In this document: positions 1-7,900 of the stretch, one piece after another
How the letters are laid out: each line of letters opens with the position of its first letter
How positions within the stretch are numbered: position 1 is the first letter of the stretch
Origin: an uncultured Desulfovibrio sp.
Lineage (GTDB): Bacteria > Desulfobacterota > Desulfovibrionia > Desulfovibrionales > Desulfovibrionaceae
Assembly (NCBI RefSeq): GCF_949282365.1
Contig: NZ_CASDOY010000027.1
Span: 1 to 23,468 of the forward strand
Direction: 5' to 3'
Length of the DNA stretch: 23,468 bases
Notes under the pieces: model-generated
Told to the model about the DNA's origin: nothing
Seen by the model: the letters and a program-made list of their open reading frames with translations, nothing else
Database searches by the model: none
Translations under genes and position numbers: made by a program

Positions 1-190
1 GCTTCCTCCGTCGCAACGGGCACGGCCTCCGGCCGCCATCCGGTCGCGCCTTGCTGTCGATGCCCGTAGCTTCCTCCGTCGCAACGGGCACGGCCTCCGC
101 CGCCATCCGGTCGCGCGTTGCTGTCGATGCCCGCAGCTTCCTCCGTCGCAACGGGCACGGCCTCCGGCCGCCATCCGGTCGCGCTCTGCT
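1..190. repeat. Tandem 67/68-bp non-coding repeat, about 3 copies
   Basis: Units start at 1, 69 and 136 with GCTTCCTCCGTCGCAACGGG, giving periods of 68 and 67. The 67-bp unit lacks one G in its CCTCCGGCCG segment. The first copy is cut by the window edge and the third decays near 185-190. Each unit holds an inverted repeat, TGCCCGT (or TGCCCGC) facing ACGGGCA across a 16-nt loop that contains AGCTTCC. It also holds a small CGGCC-TCC-GGCCG hairpin. The same unit recurs in the same orientation at 12341-12473. No credible gene reads through it, so it looks like a dispersed structured intergenic repeat family. Confidence 0.9.
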
Positions 191-488
191 GCCCTGGCCC
201 CGGGACGCCATGCCCCGCCGGAGCGATATCACGCTGCCGGAGCAGGGGCGCCGCGCCTTGCCGCTCCGCCATGCGGACCGGCGCAGCTTTTCTGCCCCCG
301 TCTTTTCCGGCATCCGGCCTGACCGCCTGTCCTGCCCCCTGTGCCGGATCCGGCCCGGCAGGCGATACGGATAGCATCTTTTTATATAAACGTGCTACCG
401 ACGGCATGTTGCGGCAGCCCGCGCGCAATGCTATATGTTTTTATTCACACGCCGTTGCGCGGCCATCCCGCAGACAGGAGGTCCTGCC
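191..488. other. Non-coding leader region before the flavin reductase gene
   Basis: This stretch is GC-rich and shows no convincing reading frame up to about 365. It then becomes AT-richer (365-450), where the promoter-like sequence for the next gene lies. Short frames here have poor codon structure and no ribosome binding site. Confidence 0.6.
409..437 (+). promoter_or_regulatory. Possible sigma70 promoter of the flavin reductase gene
   Basis: TTGCGG (409-414) and TATATG (432-437) are separated by 17 nt. They match 4/6 and 4/6 of the -35/-10 consensus in the only AT-rich part of the leader. The expected start of transcription is about 45 nt upstream of the start codon. This rests on pattern alone. 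Confidence 0.4.
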
Positions 489-1061
489 ATGAAAAAAGCT
501 CTCGGTCCCGTCACGCTGGCCTATCCCATGCCCGCCTTTCTCGTGGCCGCCTATGACGAAGACGGCAAGGCCAACATCATGACCGCCGCCTGGGGCGGCA
601 TCTGCTGTTCCAATCCGCCCTGCATCGCCGTTTCCGTACGGCCCGAACGCTGGACGCACAAGGCCATCGCGGCCCGCAAGGCCTTCACGGTCTGCGTGCC
701 TTCGGCGGCCCAGGCGGCCATGGTGGACTTCGCCGGCATGGTCTCCGGCGCCAAAGAAGACAAATTCTCCGTCACCGGCCTGACCGCCGTGCACAGCGGC
801 GTGGTGGACGCCCCCTATGTGGACGAATGCCCGCTGGTGCTGGAATGCGAGCTGCAGGCCACGCTGGAGCTGGGCAGCCATACCCAGTTCGTGGGCCGCA
901 TCCTCAATGTGGGCATCGAGACCGACTGCCTCAACGAACACGGCCAGCCCGACATGTACCGCATCGACCCGCTGCTCTATGACGGCGGCCAGAAGCAGTA
1001 CTGCCGCGTGGGCGAGCCCCTGGGCAAGGCCTTTTCCCTGGGCCGCCAATACGGCCTGTAA
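489..1061 (+). CDS. Flavin reductase-like / flavoredoxin-family FMN-binding protein
   Basis: This 190-residue protein begins MKKALGPVTLAYPMP and has the layout of the flavin reductase-like FMN-binding split-barrel family. It shows KANIMTAAWGGICCSNPP near residues 28-45, then SVRPERWTHKAI and KAFTVCVPS, which are typical of the FMN-binding core. Length and overall pattern resemble flavoredoxins of sulfate reducers, small cytoplasmic FMN proteins that pass electrons between ferredoxin-type carriers. The ATG at 489 is chosen because AGGAGGT (476-482) sits 6 nt upstream; an in-frame ATG at 435 has no such site. A DUF362/ferredoxin gene follows after 64 nt, so the two are probably co-transcribed, which suggests an electron-transfer role. 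The exact physiological partner is not visible. Confidence 0.85.
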   Translation: MKKALGPVTLAYPMPAFLVAAYDEDGKANIMTAAWGGICCSNPPCIAVSVRPERWTHKAIAARKAFTVCVPSAAQAAMVDFAGMVSGAKEDKFSVTGLTAVHSGVVDAPYVDECPLVLECELQATLELGSHTQFVGRILNVGIETDCLNEHGQPDMYRIDPLLYDGGQKQYCRVGEPLGKAFSLGRQYGL

Positions 1062-1125
1062 ACGCTGACCCTCCGCCGCCGGTCCCCCCTGCGGCGGCAT
1101 CCAACCCGCTGGAGAACAGACAACA

Positions 1126-2238
1126 ATGAGCGCTTCCAAAGTCTATTTCACCGACATGCGCTGCCCCGTGGGCAGCGGCCTTCTGGACAAGCTGAAAAAG
1201 CTGATCGAAAAGGCCGGCATCGACAGCATCGACATGGACAGCAAGTTCGTGGCCATCAAGATCCACTTCGGTGAGCCGGGCAACCTTTCCTTCCTGCGGC
1301 CCAACTTCGCCAAGGTGGTGGCCGACAAGGTGACCTCCCTGGGCGGCCGCCCCTTCCTGACCGACTGCAACACCCTCTATGTGGGCCGCCGCAAGCACGC
1401 CCTGGAGCATCTGGCCGCCGCGCAGGAAAACGGCTTTTCGCCCCTGAGCACCGGCTGCCAGATCATCATCGCCGACGGCCTCAAGGGCACGGACGAGCTG
1501 GAAGTGCCGCTGGAAGGCTGCGACCATTTCCAGAGCGCCTTCATCGGCCGCGCCATCATGGATGCCGACATCTTCATCAGCCTGACCCACTTCAAGGGCC
1601 ACGAGCTGACCGGCTTCGGCGGGGCCATCAAGAACATCGGCATGGGCTGCGGCAGCCGCGCGGGCAAGATGGCCATGCACAGCATCGGCAAGCCCAGCAT
1701 CGACCCGGAAAAATGCCGCGGCTGCAAGACCTGTACGCAGTACTGCGCCCAGTCGGCCATCAGCATCGGCGAGGACCACAAGGCCAGCATCGACCATGAA
1801 CTCTGCGCCGGTTGCGGCCGCTGCATCGGCGTGTGCAACTTCGACGCCATCAGCAATGCTTTCGACGCCGAAAGCACCATCCTCAACGAGCGCATGGCCG
1901 AATACACCAAGGCCGTCATCCAGGGCCGCCCGCACTTCCATGTGAGCATCGTCAACCAGGTCTCGCCCTACTGCGACTGCCATGCCGAGAACGACGCCGC
2001 CGTGGTGCCCGATATCGGCATGTTCGCCAGCTTCGACCCCGTGGCCCTGGACCATGCCTGCATCGACGCGGTCAACGCCGCCCCGGTCATCGGCACCAGC
2101 GTGCTGGGCCAGTGCAAGCACGAGCACAACGACCACTTCACCGACATCCATCCCCAGACCAACTGGCGCAGCCAGATCGAGCATGCCCGGAAGATCGGCA
2201 TCGGCAATGCGGATTACGAGCTGGTGACCATCAAGTAG
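1126..2238 (+). CDS. DUF362 domain protein with two [4Fe-4S] clusters
   Basis: This is a 370-residue cytoplasmic protein with no signal peptide. Residues 1-190 carry the DUF362 pattern (FVAIKIHFGEPGN, FLTDCNTLYVGRR, SLTHFKGHELTGFGGAIKNIGMGCG). Two ferredoxin CxxCxxCxxxC motifs follow at C197/C200/C203/C207 and C227/C230/C233/C237, then a C-terminal part that completes the DUF362 fold. The family is common in anaerobes and is presumed to take part in electron transfer; no specific reaction is established. GGAGAA (1111-1116) lies 9 nt before the ATG. The 64-nt gap after the flavin reductase gene contains a GC hairpin (CCGCCGC 1073-1079 with GCGGCGG 1091-1097) without a U-tract, so the pair is likely one transcript with possible attenuation. 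A strong terminator follows at 2268. Confidence 0.9.
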   Translation: MSASKVYFTDMRCPVGSGLLDKLKKLIEKAGIDSIDMDSKFVAIKIHFGEPGNLSFLRPNFAKVVADKVTSLGGRPFLTDCNTLYVGRRKHALEHLAAAQENGFSPLSTGCQIIIADGLKGTDELEVPLEGCDHFQSAFIGRAIMDADIFISLTHFKGHELTGFGGAIKNIGMGCGSRAGKMAMHSIGKPSIDPEKCRGCKTCTQYCAQSAISIGEDHKASIDHELCAGCGRCIGVCNFDAISNAFDAESTILNERMAEYTKAVIQGRPHFHVSIVNQVSPYCDCHAENDAAVVPDIGMFASFDPVALDHACIDAVNAAPVIGTSVLGQCKHEHNDHFTDIHPQTNWRSQIEHARKIGIGNADYELVTIK

Positions 2239-2267
2239 CGCATCCCGCTCCCCTGCCCCGAAAAGCG

Positions 2268-2297
2268 AAGACGGCGTCCGGCGACGCCGTCTTTTTT
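2268..2297 (+). terminator. Rho-independent terminator after the DUF362 gene
   Basis: AAGACGGCGTC (2268-2278) pairs perfectly with GACGCCGTCTT (2283-2293) over a CGGC loop, and a T-run continues to 2297. It lies 30 nt after the stop codon. Confidence 0.93.
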
Positions 2298-2918
2298 GTT
2301 GCCGGCCGACATGGCAAAAGGGCCGCGCTGCGCCCGCCCAGGACGGCACACGCGTCCGGGCAGGATGCGCCGGGGAGGGAGGACGTACGGACAGCGGAGC
2401 CGCACCGCTGCCCGTGTCCGGGGCCTTGTGCGGCGAACGTCCGAAGGCGGCGCGCAGGCCGGCGCCCGGCGGCGCAGGAAGGTTACGGAAGGCGACGACC
2501 CGATGCCGCACAGGGACAGAGAGGGACGGCATGGCCGGCCGTACGACGCCGGGACGTTGCGGGCGGCGATGACGCAATGCGGCAAGGGGACGGGATAGAG
2601 GGAGGACGGTCACAGGACGGCCCGCAGGCCGGCGTCCGGTGCCGGCACAGGGACCGGGCAGCGGCGGCAGGGATGCGGAAGGGCGCAGCGGACGGGCCGG
2701 CAGCCGCAGGAAGGCGCCCGGGACGGCACACAAGATTCGGGACATCGAGGATGCGGCACGGGGCCGGGAAAACGGAAGACCGGACACACCCCGGCCATGC
2801 AGGAGCCTGAGGGCAGCGGCGGCAGGGATGCGGAAGGGGACGGGCCGGCGGCCGCAGGACGGCGCGCAGGAGCATCACGGCGGCCCGGCCTCCTCTCCGG
2901 CGGCCGTATCCGCCCCCT
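2298..2918. other. 621-bp GC-rich, repeat-bearing intergenic stretch
   Basis: No frame here has gene-like composition, a start site or a recognisable protein. It lies between convergent genes (DUF362 on +, MinD-like ATPase on -). The sequence is purine-skewed on the + strand and built from recurring words such as CGGCGGCAGGGATGCGGAAG and CCGCAGG. A clear pair of imperfect direct repeats is listed separately. No terminator with a U-tract is visible for the minus-strand ATPase gene. Confidence 0.6.
2657..2866. repeat. Pair of imperfect direct repeats, about 55-60 bp
   Basis: GGCAGCGGCGGCAGGGATGC is present at about 2657 and again at about 2812. In both copies it is followed by GGAAGGG, GACGGGCCGGC, GCCGCAGGA and GGCGC with small indels. 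The copies are about 155 bp apart and read in the same direction. They resemble decayed duplicated intergenic sequence and not a mobile element; no flanking gene is present. Confidence 0.7.
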
Positions 2919-3731
2919 CTAGCGATAGAGCAACTTTTTCCAGAAGAACTTGATATTGCCGTCGGCGCTGGGCGCGGGCTCCCAGCGCAGGACGTTCCCG
3001 GCCAGATTTTCCAGCCCGCGGCAGACCGGGCTTTCCGGCAGGCAGCGGCAGAAAGGCTGCTGGCGCACCACGGCCTCATGCACGGCGGGATCGCGCGGCA
3101 GCACGCCGGCCAGGTCCAGGGACACGCCGCCCAGGAAATGGTCGCAGACATCCGTCAGGCGTACGAACATCTCACGGGCGACCTGCATGTCCTGCGCCAT
3201 GTTGACGCAGATCTGGAAGCGGTCCACGCCGTGCTGCGTCTTCAGGACCTTGATCAGGGCATAGGCGTCGGTCAGGGAGGTGGGCTCCGGCGTCAGGACC
3301 AGCAGCCGCTCCTGGGCCGCCATGTTGAAATACAGCACGCTGTCGTTGATGCCCGCGCCCGTGTCCACGATGAGGAAATCCAGCTCGTCCTCCAGCTCGT
3401 CCATGGCGTCCAGCAGTTCCAGCTTCTGCCCGGGATTGAGCGCCAGCATCTCGCTGACGCCGGACGAGGCCGGCAGGATGGAAAAACCGCAGTCCGTGGG
3501 CAGCAGGATGTCGCGCAGGCGGGCCCCTTCGTGAAAGAGGTGAAAGAGGTTCTTTTCGGGATGCAGGCCCAGCAGCACGTCCACATTGGCCAGGCCCAGG
3601 TCGGCATCCAGCAGCAGCACCCTTTTGCCGCGCGCCGCCAGAGTCAGGGCCAGATTGACCGAGATATTGGTCTTGCCCACGCCGCCCTTGCCGGAGGTCA
3701 CGGAAAACACAAGAGGGTAACTGCTGTTCAT
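2919..3731 (-). CDS. MinD/ParA-family ATPase, FlhG/FleN-like
   Basis: A 270-residue deviant-Walker ATPase. SGKGGVGKT spans residues 13-21, with the signature lysine at the start of the P-loop. It is followed by RVLLLDADLGLANVDVLLGL (switch/Walker A' region), LDFLIVDTGAG (Walker B) and LLVLTPEPTSLTDAYALIKVL, all typical of MinD/FlhG. I chose the start at 3731 because GGGGAG lies about 5 nt upstream; an in-frame ATG at 3803 would add an unlikely proline/glycine-rich leader. FlhG-type proteins usually sit in flagellar operons next to flhF and fliA and control flagellum number and placement. Here no flagellar gene is nearby, so this is either a solitary paralogue with another positioning or regulatory role, or a remnant of a motility locus. 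A C-terminal amphipathic membrane helix, as in MinD, is not obvious. Confidence 0.85.
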   Translation of the reverse strand: MNSSYPLVFSVTSGKGGVGKTNISVNLALTLAARGKRVLLLDADLGLANVDVLLGLHPEKNLFHLFHEGARLRDILLPTDCGFSILPASSGVSEMLALNPGQKLELLDAMDELEDELDFLIVDTGAGINDSVLYFNMAAQERLLVLTPEPTSLTDAYALIKVLKTQHGVDRFQICVNMAQDMQVAREMFVRLTDVCDHFLGGVSLDLAGVLPRDPAVHEAVVRQQPFCRCLPESPVCRGLENLAGNVLRWEPAPSADGNIKFFWKKLLYR

Positions 3732-4027
3732 GTCGGCTCCCCGATCAGTCAGGATTGTGGCAACTTCGTCCCCGGACGGCAGCCGGGCCGGGCCCGCCAC
3801 CATGCGGACGGCAGGCCGGGGACGCGCCGCCGTGCGGCATCACGGCAGCCCCGGAGCGGCCCGTACAGGGGCCCGGCGTCATGCCCTTCCGGCAAGACCA
3901 CGCGCACGGCGCGGGACAGGAGCGGCGGCGCGCATCCCCATGCCGGACCATCCGGCATATGGCGGCGGACCGCCGGACCATGTTCCCCTATACACGGCGG
4001 GCCGGGCCGGGGCAAGCCCGCGCGTCC
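3732..4027. other. Intergenic stretch between ATPase and XRE genes
   Basis: This GC-rich stretch has no supported gene. A perfect hairpin, ATGCCGG-ACCAT-CCGGCAT, lies at 3940-3958. It has no U-tract on either strand, so it is not a clear terminator for the upstream XRE gene. The ribosome binding site of the ATPase gene is at the left end (about 3737-3742). Confidence 0.5.
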
Positions 4028-4630
4028 TCACTCCCCGGGATAGGCCTTGCGGCTTTCCTGCAGGCCGTGCGGCCTCTGCCCGCAGGCCCGCGGGGCCGGG
4101 CCGTTCCTGACGGCCGCCACGGCCTCGTCCGTTTCCTTGCGCTCCAGCACCTGCTCCAGACGGGCGAGGCGTGTCCCGAGATCGGCATTCTTCTGCCACA
4201 GCAGGCGGTTCTCCCGGTTCAGGTCCCGCCGCTCCTCCTCCAGCTGCTCCAGACGTTCCTGCAGCCAGCGGCAGTGCTCCCGCAAGGCGGTATCGGGAAA
4301 GGCATCCACCTGTCCGGCAGACGATCCGTCCTGCAAGGCCATTTTTCCGTCCATGGCGTTTTTACCGCCATCGCTGCCCGGCAGGCGGATACCGCTGCCG
4401 AAGCCGTCCGCCGCAAGGCCTTCCGCGGACATGCCGCCCACGCCGGACATCAACCATTCAACACGTATTTTGCATTGTTTGCATATCGTTAGAATAACAT
4501 CCACGTTGGGGCAGTTCTCGCCGCGCTCATAACCGCCGAGAGCGCCCTTGCTGATGCCCAAAAGCCCGGCAAAGGCCTCCTGGGACATCTTTCCCCGTAC
4601 ATGACGGATGCGTTCTCCAAGTTTCTGCAT
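4028..4630 (-). CDS. XRE-family HTH regulator with C-terminal coiled coil
   Basis: A 200-residue protein. Residues 1-62 form a Cro/CI-type helix-turn-helix: LGERIRHVRGKMSQEAFAGL, then GISKGALGGYERGENCPNVD, then ICKQCKIRVEWLMSG. A glycine-rich linker (about 63-105) follows, then a highly charged heptad-like helix (about 112-170, REHCRWLQERLEQLEEERRD and onward to ARLEQVLERK) that probably forms a dimerising coiled coil. The tail is proline/arginine-rich. The gene is divergent from the large autotransporter, separated by an AT-rich region with dyads, so control of the autotransporter and of itself is a natural hypothesis. AAGGA lies about 10 nt before the ATG. Phage repressors share the HTH, but no phage genes are nearby. 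Confidence 0.85.
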   Translation of the reverse strand: MQKLGERIRHVRGKMSQEAFAGLLGISKGALGGYERGENCPNVDVILTICKQCKIRVEWLMSGVGGMSAEGLAADGFGSGIRLPGSDGGKNAMDGKMALQDGSSAGQVDAFPDTALREHCRWLQERLEQLEEERRDLNRENRLLWQKNADLGTRLARLEQVLERKETDEAVAAVRNGPAPRACGQRPHGLQESRKAYPGE

Positions 4631-4960
4631 ACGATCTCATCCTTGCCCTCCCAAAAAAGGACGATAAATCAACCCATAATATAAAAATATATCCCAAAAA
4701 TCATTTTTTTGTTTACTTGGCTGTTTTTATGTCCTAAGATTGAGATGTGGGCGATATTTTGTTCCGCTACATTTTTGCCTCAGGAGCATCATAGCCGCCC
4801 ACTTTTGCGAGTGCAATGCCGTCCATGGGGGAATATGTTCGGCAAGGTATTGTACTAATTACTGTTATTACAATACGCCCGTCTCGCGCCCCTTTGTTCG
4901 GCCTGGCCTGTGGACTTGACGCCCATTGTTGGCAGGACGTCGCAACTTCGGGAGATATGT
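4631..4960. promoter_or_regulatory. AT-rich divergent promoter region between XRE and autotransporter genes
   Basis: This 330-bp stretch is sharply more AT-rich than its surroundings, with several TATA-like runs at 4675-4695 and T/A tracts at 4700-4730. Half-sites GGACGATAAA (4659-4668) and TTTATGTCC (4726-4734) form a loose inverted pair. GTGGGCG (4747-4753) and CGCCCAC (4796-4802) are a second inverted pair with a long spacer. The best dyad is at 4847-4876. The ribosome binding site GGGAG for the autotransporter is at 4950-4954. No single -35/-10 pair stands out. Confidence 0.6.
4847..4876. promoter_or_regulatory. 30-bp dyad upstream of the autotransporter
   Basis: GTATTGTA (4847-4854) and TACAATAC (4869-4876) are a perfect inverted pair. 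The symmetry extends inward, so 11 of 13 positions of each arm match around a 4-bp centre. It sits 85-114 bp before the autotransporter start codon in AT-rich DNA, a plausible operator for the divergent XRE protein or another regulator. TACAAT (4869-4874) is also a good -10 hexamer, so the dyad may overlap a promoter. Confidence 0.55.
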
Positions 4961-7900
4961 ATGCAACTGACCAAGGGAGCTATCGGTAACCTGATAAACC
5001 GCTACAGGGCGGTACTGAAAAAATGCCATCTGATGAACGTCTTCGGCTCGCTGGCCGTGGCCGGCATGCTGGTCATGGGCGGCGCGGCGGCCGCTGGCGC
5101 GGCCAATCTGGCACTGGAAGGGCAAGACAATTATGACAGCGCGGAACACCCTCAGGTCAATAACCTGATGGGGGGCTGGCTGTATCAAGGTGTTGCGAGC
5201 GCGGAAGACCGCGAGCCGGTCAATGGCGACATCAGCCTCACCGTCGAGGGCGGAACCATCAGCGAGATCATCGGCGGCAGCTATGTGCGCGGTGAAAACG
5301 CAGCCATTGATAAGGTCACGCTGGGCGATATCAGCACCACCATCAGCGGAGAGGCTACCTCGTCCCAGTTCGTGGTGGGCGGCAGCAAGATCGCCAATGA
5401 CGCGAACGCTGCTCTGACCACCGGCAAAACAACGCTGACCATCGAAAACGGCACCTTCGGGAGCGCAGAGACGACTGGCTACGAACTGGTCATGGGCGGC
5501 AACTACGTCAAGACCGGTACGAATACCAGCAATACGGCTACCACGAAAGGTTCCAGCGTCGTCGTCAATGACGGTACCTTCCATGCCTCCGTGGTGGGCG
5601 GCAGTGTTGCCCACAACTACAGCGGCACGGGGAAGAGCAATGTCGCCGACAACGGCGATACTTCCGTGACCATCGACGGCGGCACTTTCTCCCCGTCCAA
5701 CAGCGCCACCAGCGTCACCGGCGGCATCAACCTCAAGGCCGCCATCATCGGTGGCGGTCTGGCCTACGGCGCCAACACGACCACCGTGCTGGGTTCCAAG
5801 GACGCCACTGTCACCAGCAGCGTGACCATTTCTGGCGAAAGCACTGTCACCAGCGGCAAAGTCGTGGCCGGCAGCGTGGTGGCCAATGGCGGCTATGCCG
5901 CCATCGTTCACGGTGACACGCTTCTGAGCATGGACGGCGGCACGGTCAATGACGACCTGGTGGGCGGCGGCATGGTGCAGGACGCCGGAGAGCTGTCCAC
6001 GGAAGAAGGTCAGCCCGACCACAACCTCATCGTCACCGGTGATGCTGCAGTCACGGTTGCCGGCGGTGCAGCCACTGGCGAGATCGTCGGCGGCAACTAT
6101 GTGCGCGGTGACGGTAGCGCTCGTGTGGCCAACTCTCTGGTAACCATCACTGGCGGAAAGTTTGCTGCGGCTGATGTCACCCAGAACAAGGCCCAATACG
6201 TCATCGGCGGCAACAAGTCCATGGCTTATGCGGGCGATACCGCAACGACGCTGGTGGAAGGCGACAGTGGCGTTTTCGTGAACGGTGATGTGACCATCAC
6301 TGACGGCGCCGTGGTGGGCGGCAGCATGGCCAAGGCCCAGGGCACGGGTCATGCGACCGCGACGGTCGAGGGCAACAGCGGCGTGCAGGTCGACAAGGGC
6401 GAGCTGGCCGGTGTGGTCGGCGGCGGTCTGGCCGAGACCTACTACAGCCATGCGGACGGCCTCGCCTCATCTCAGGTGGGTGGCTTCGATGTGGAGGGCA
6501 CCTCCTTCGTGGCCATCAATGGCGGCAGCATCAATGGCATCGCCTATGGCGCTGTTGAAGCCAACGCCGGCACATCTTCCGCTGCCGTTGTGGGCGGCGG
6601 CATGGCCAATGGTGCTGGAGCATCCGCCACGGTGGACAATACGAATGTGAGCATCACCGGTGGCACGATCGACGGCAAGGTCGTTGCCGGTGGTCTGGCG
6701 ACCAACGGCGGTACCACCACGGTTGGAGAAAGCACCCTGCTGACCATGACCGGTGGTAAGGTCTCGGGCGACCTCGTCGGCGGCAACCTCCTTGAAAAGA
6801 ACGGTAAAGAGGGCAGCCTCATTACCAGCACCACGGTGAACGTGGAGGGCGGCACGGTAGCCGGCGAAATCTACGGCGGTTCCTATGTGCGCAATACCAC
6901 TGCCACGTCTGCAGTCGAAAATGCGACGGTGAACATCAGCGGCGGCACCATCGGCGCCACAGAACCGCAGGGCTGGGCGCAGTACGTCGTGGCTGGCGGC
7001 AAGGCCATGAGCAACGCTACGGAGGCTGAATCCAAGGTCCTGGAGAACGCTACGGTGAACATCAGCGGTGGTGACATCACGCGTGGCGCCGTGGTGGGCG
7101 GCGGTTTTGCCCGTGCCCAGGGAAGCAGAGGTTCTGCTACGGCCAATGTGGCGAACTCCGTTGTCAACCTCACCGGCGGCAGCCTGACGGGCGTCGTGGG
7201 CGGCGGTCTGGCTGAAAACCTGGGTACTGCGAGCAGCTCTGCGACGGCCACTGCCAATGTGACCACCGCCAGCCTGACCATCAGCGGCGACGTCACGGTC
7301 AACGGCATCATCTACAAGGCCAATGATGGCAAGGAAACGACCTCTTCCGTGGCCGTCATCGGCGGCGGTCTGGCCTACAGCAAGAATGGCTCGAAAGCTA
7401 CCGCCTCTGTGGAAACCGCCAATACTATCGTCATCAATGGCGGTACCATCAATGGTGATGTCTATGCCGGTGGCATGGCTGATGGAAAAAACGCCTCTGC
7501 CACTGTTTGGACGACCAACCTGATCATCAAGGACGGTACGTTTAACGGGGACATCCACGCCGGTGGTCTGAGCCTCAATGACGGCACGGTCACCAGCCAT
7601 GGTCCCAGCGCTGTGATCTTCGATGGTTATGATGGCTTCAAGGGCACTGTGGATGGTACGCTTTCCATTCCCGATGGCGCCGGTGACACCCCTCCCACCT
7701 CCACTCTGGTCTTCAAAAATTATAACAGCACCTTTGAGGGTATTGCCACAAAATTCGACAAGCTGAACGTGTCCGACGGCTCCACCCTGGAGCTGGCTAC
7801 CCTGTCCACAGGAACTGTCGTCGAGGGGAGTACGGGCATCTTCAATGATGGCGCTCTGACGCTTGCCAGTGCGGGTAATGTGAAGGCCGCTGCCGTTGAC

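Noticed and set aside
1..190. Possible CRISPR array
   Set aside because: Units are contiguous with no variable spacers, the period is the whole unit, and no cas gene is nearby.
51..556. Short + strand frames in and after the left repeat
   Set aside because: They translate repeated non-coding sequence into arginine/proline-rich peptides without ribosome binding sites.
931..2787. 618-codon open frame on the minus strand over the DUF362 gene and the following intergenic DNA
   Set aside because: The sense strand encodes a clear two-cluster ferredoxin protein, and the frame crosses a terminator and repeat-rich non-coding sequence.
4747..4802. GTGGGCG / CGCCCAC inverted pair as a hairpin
   Set aside because: The 42-nt spacer and lack of extended pairing make it weak; kept only as a note in the divergent region.
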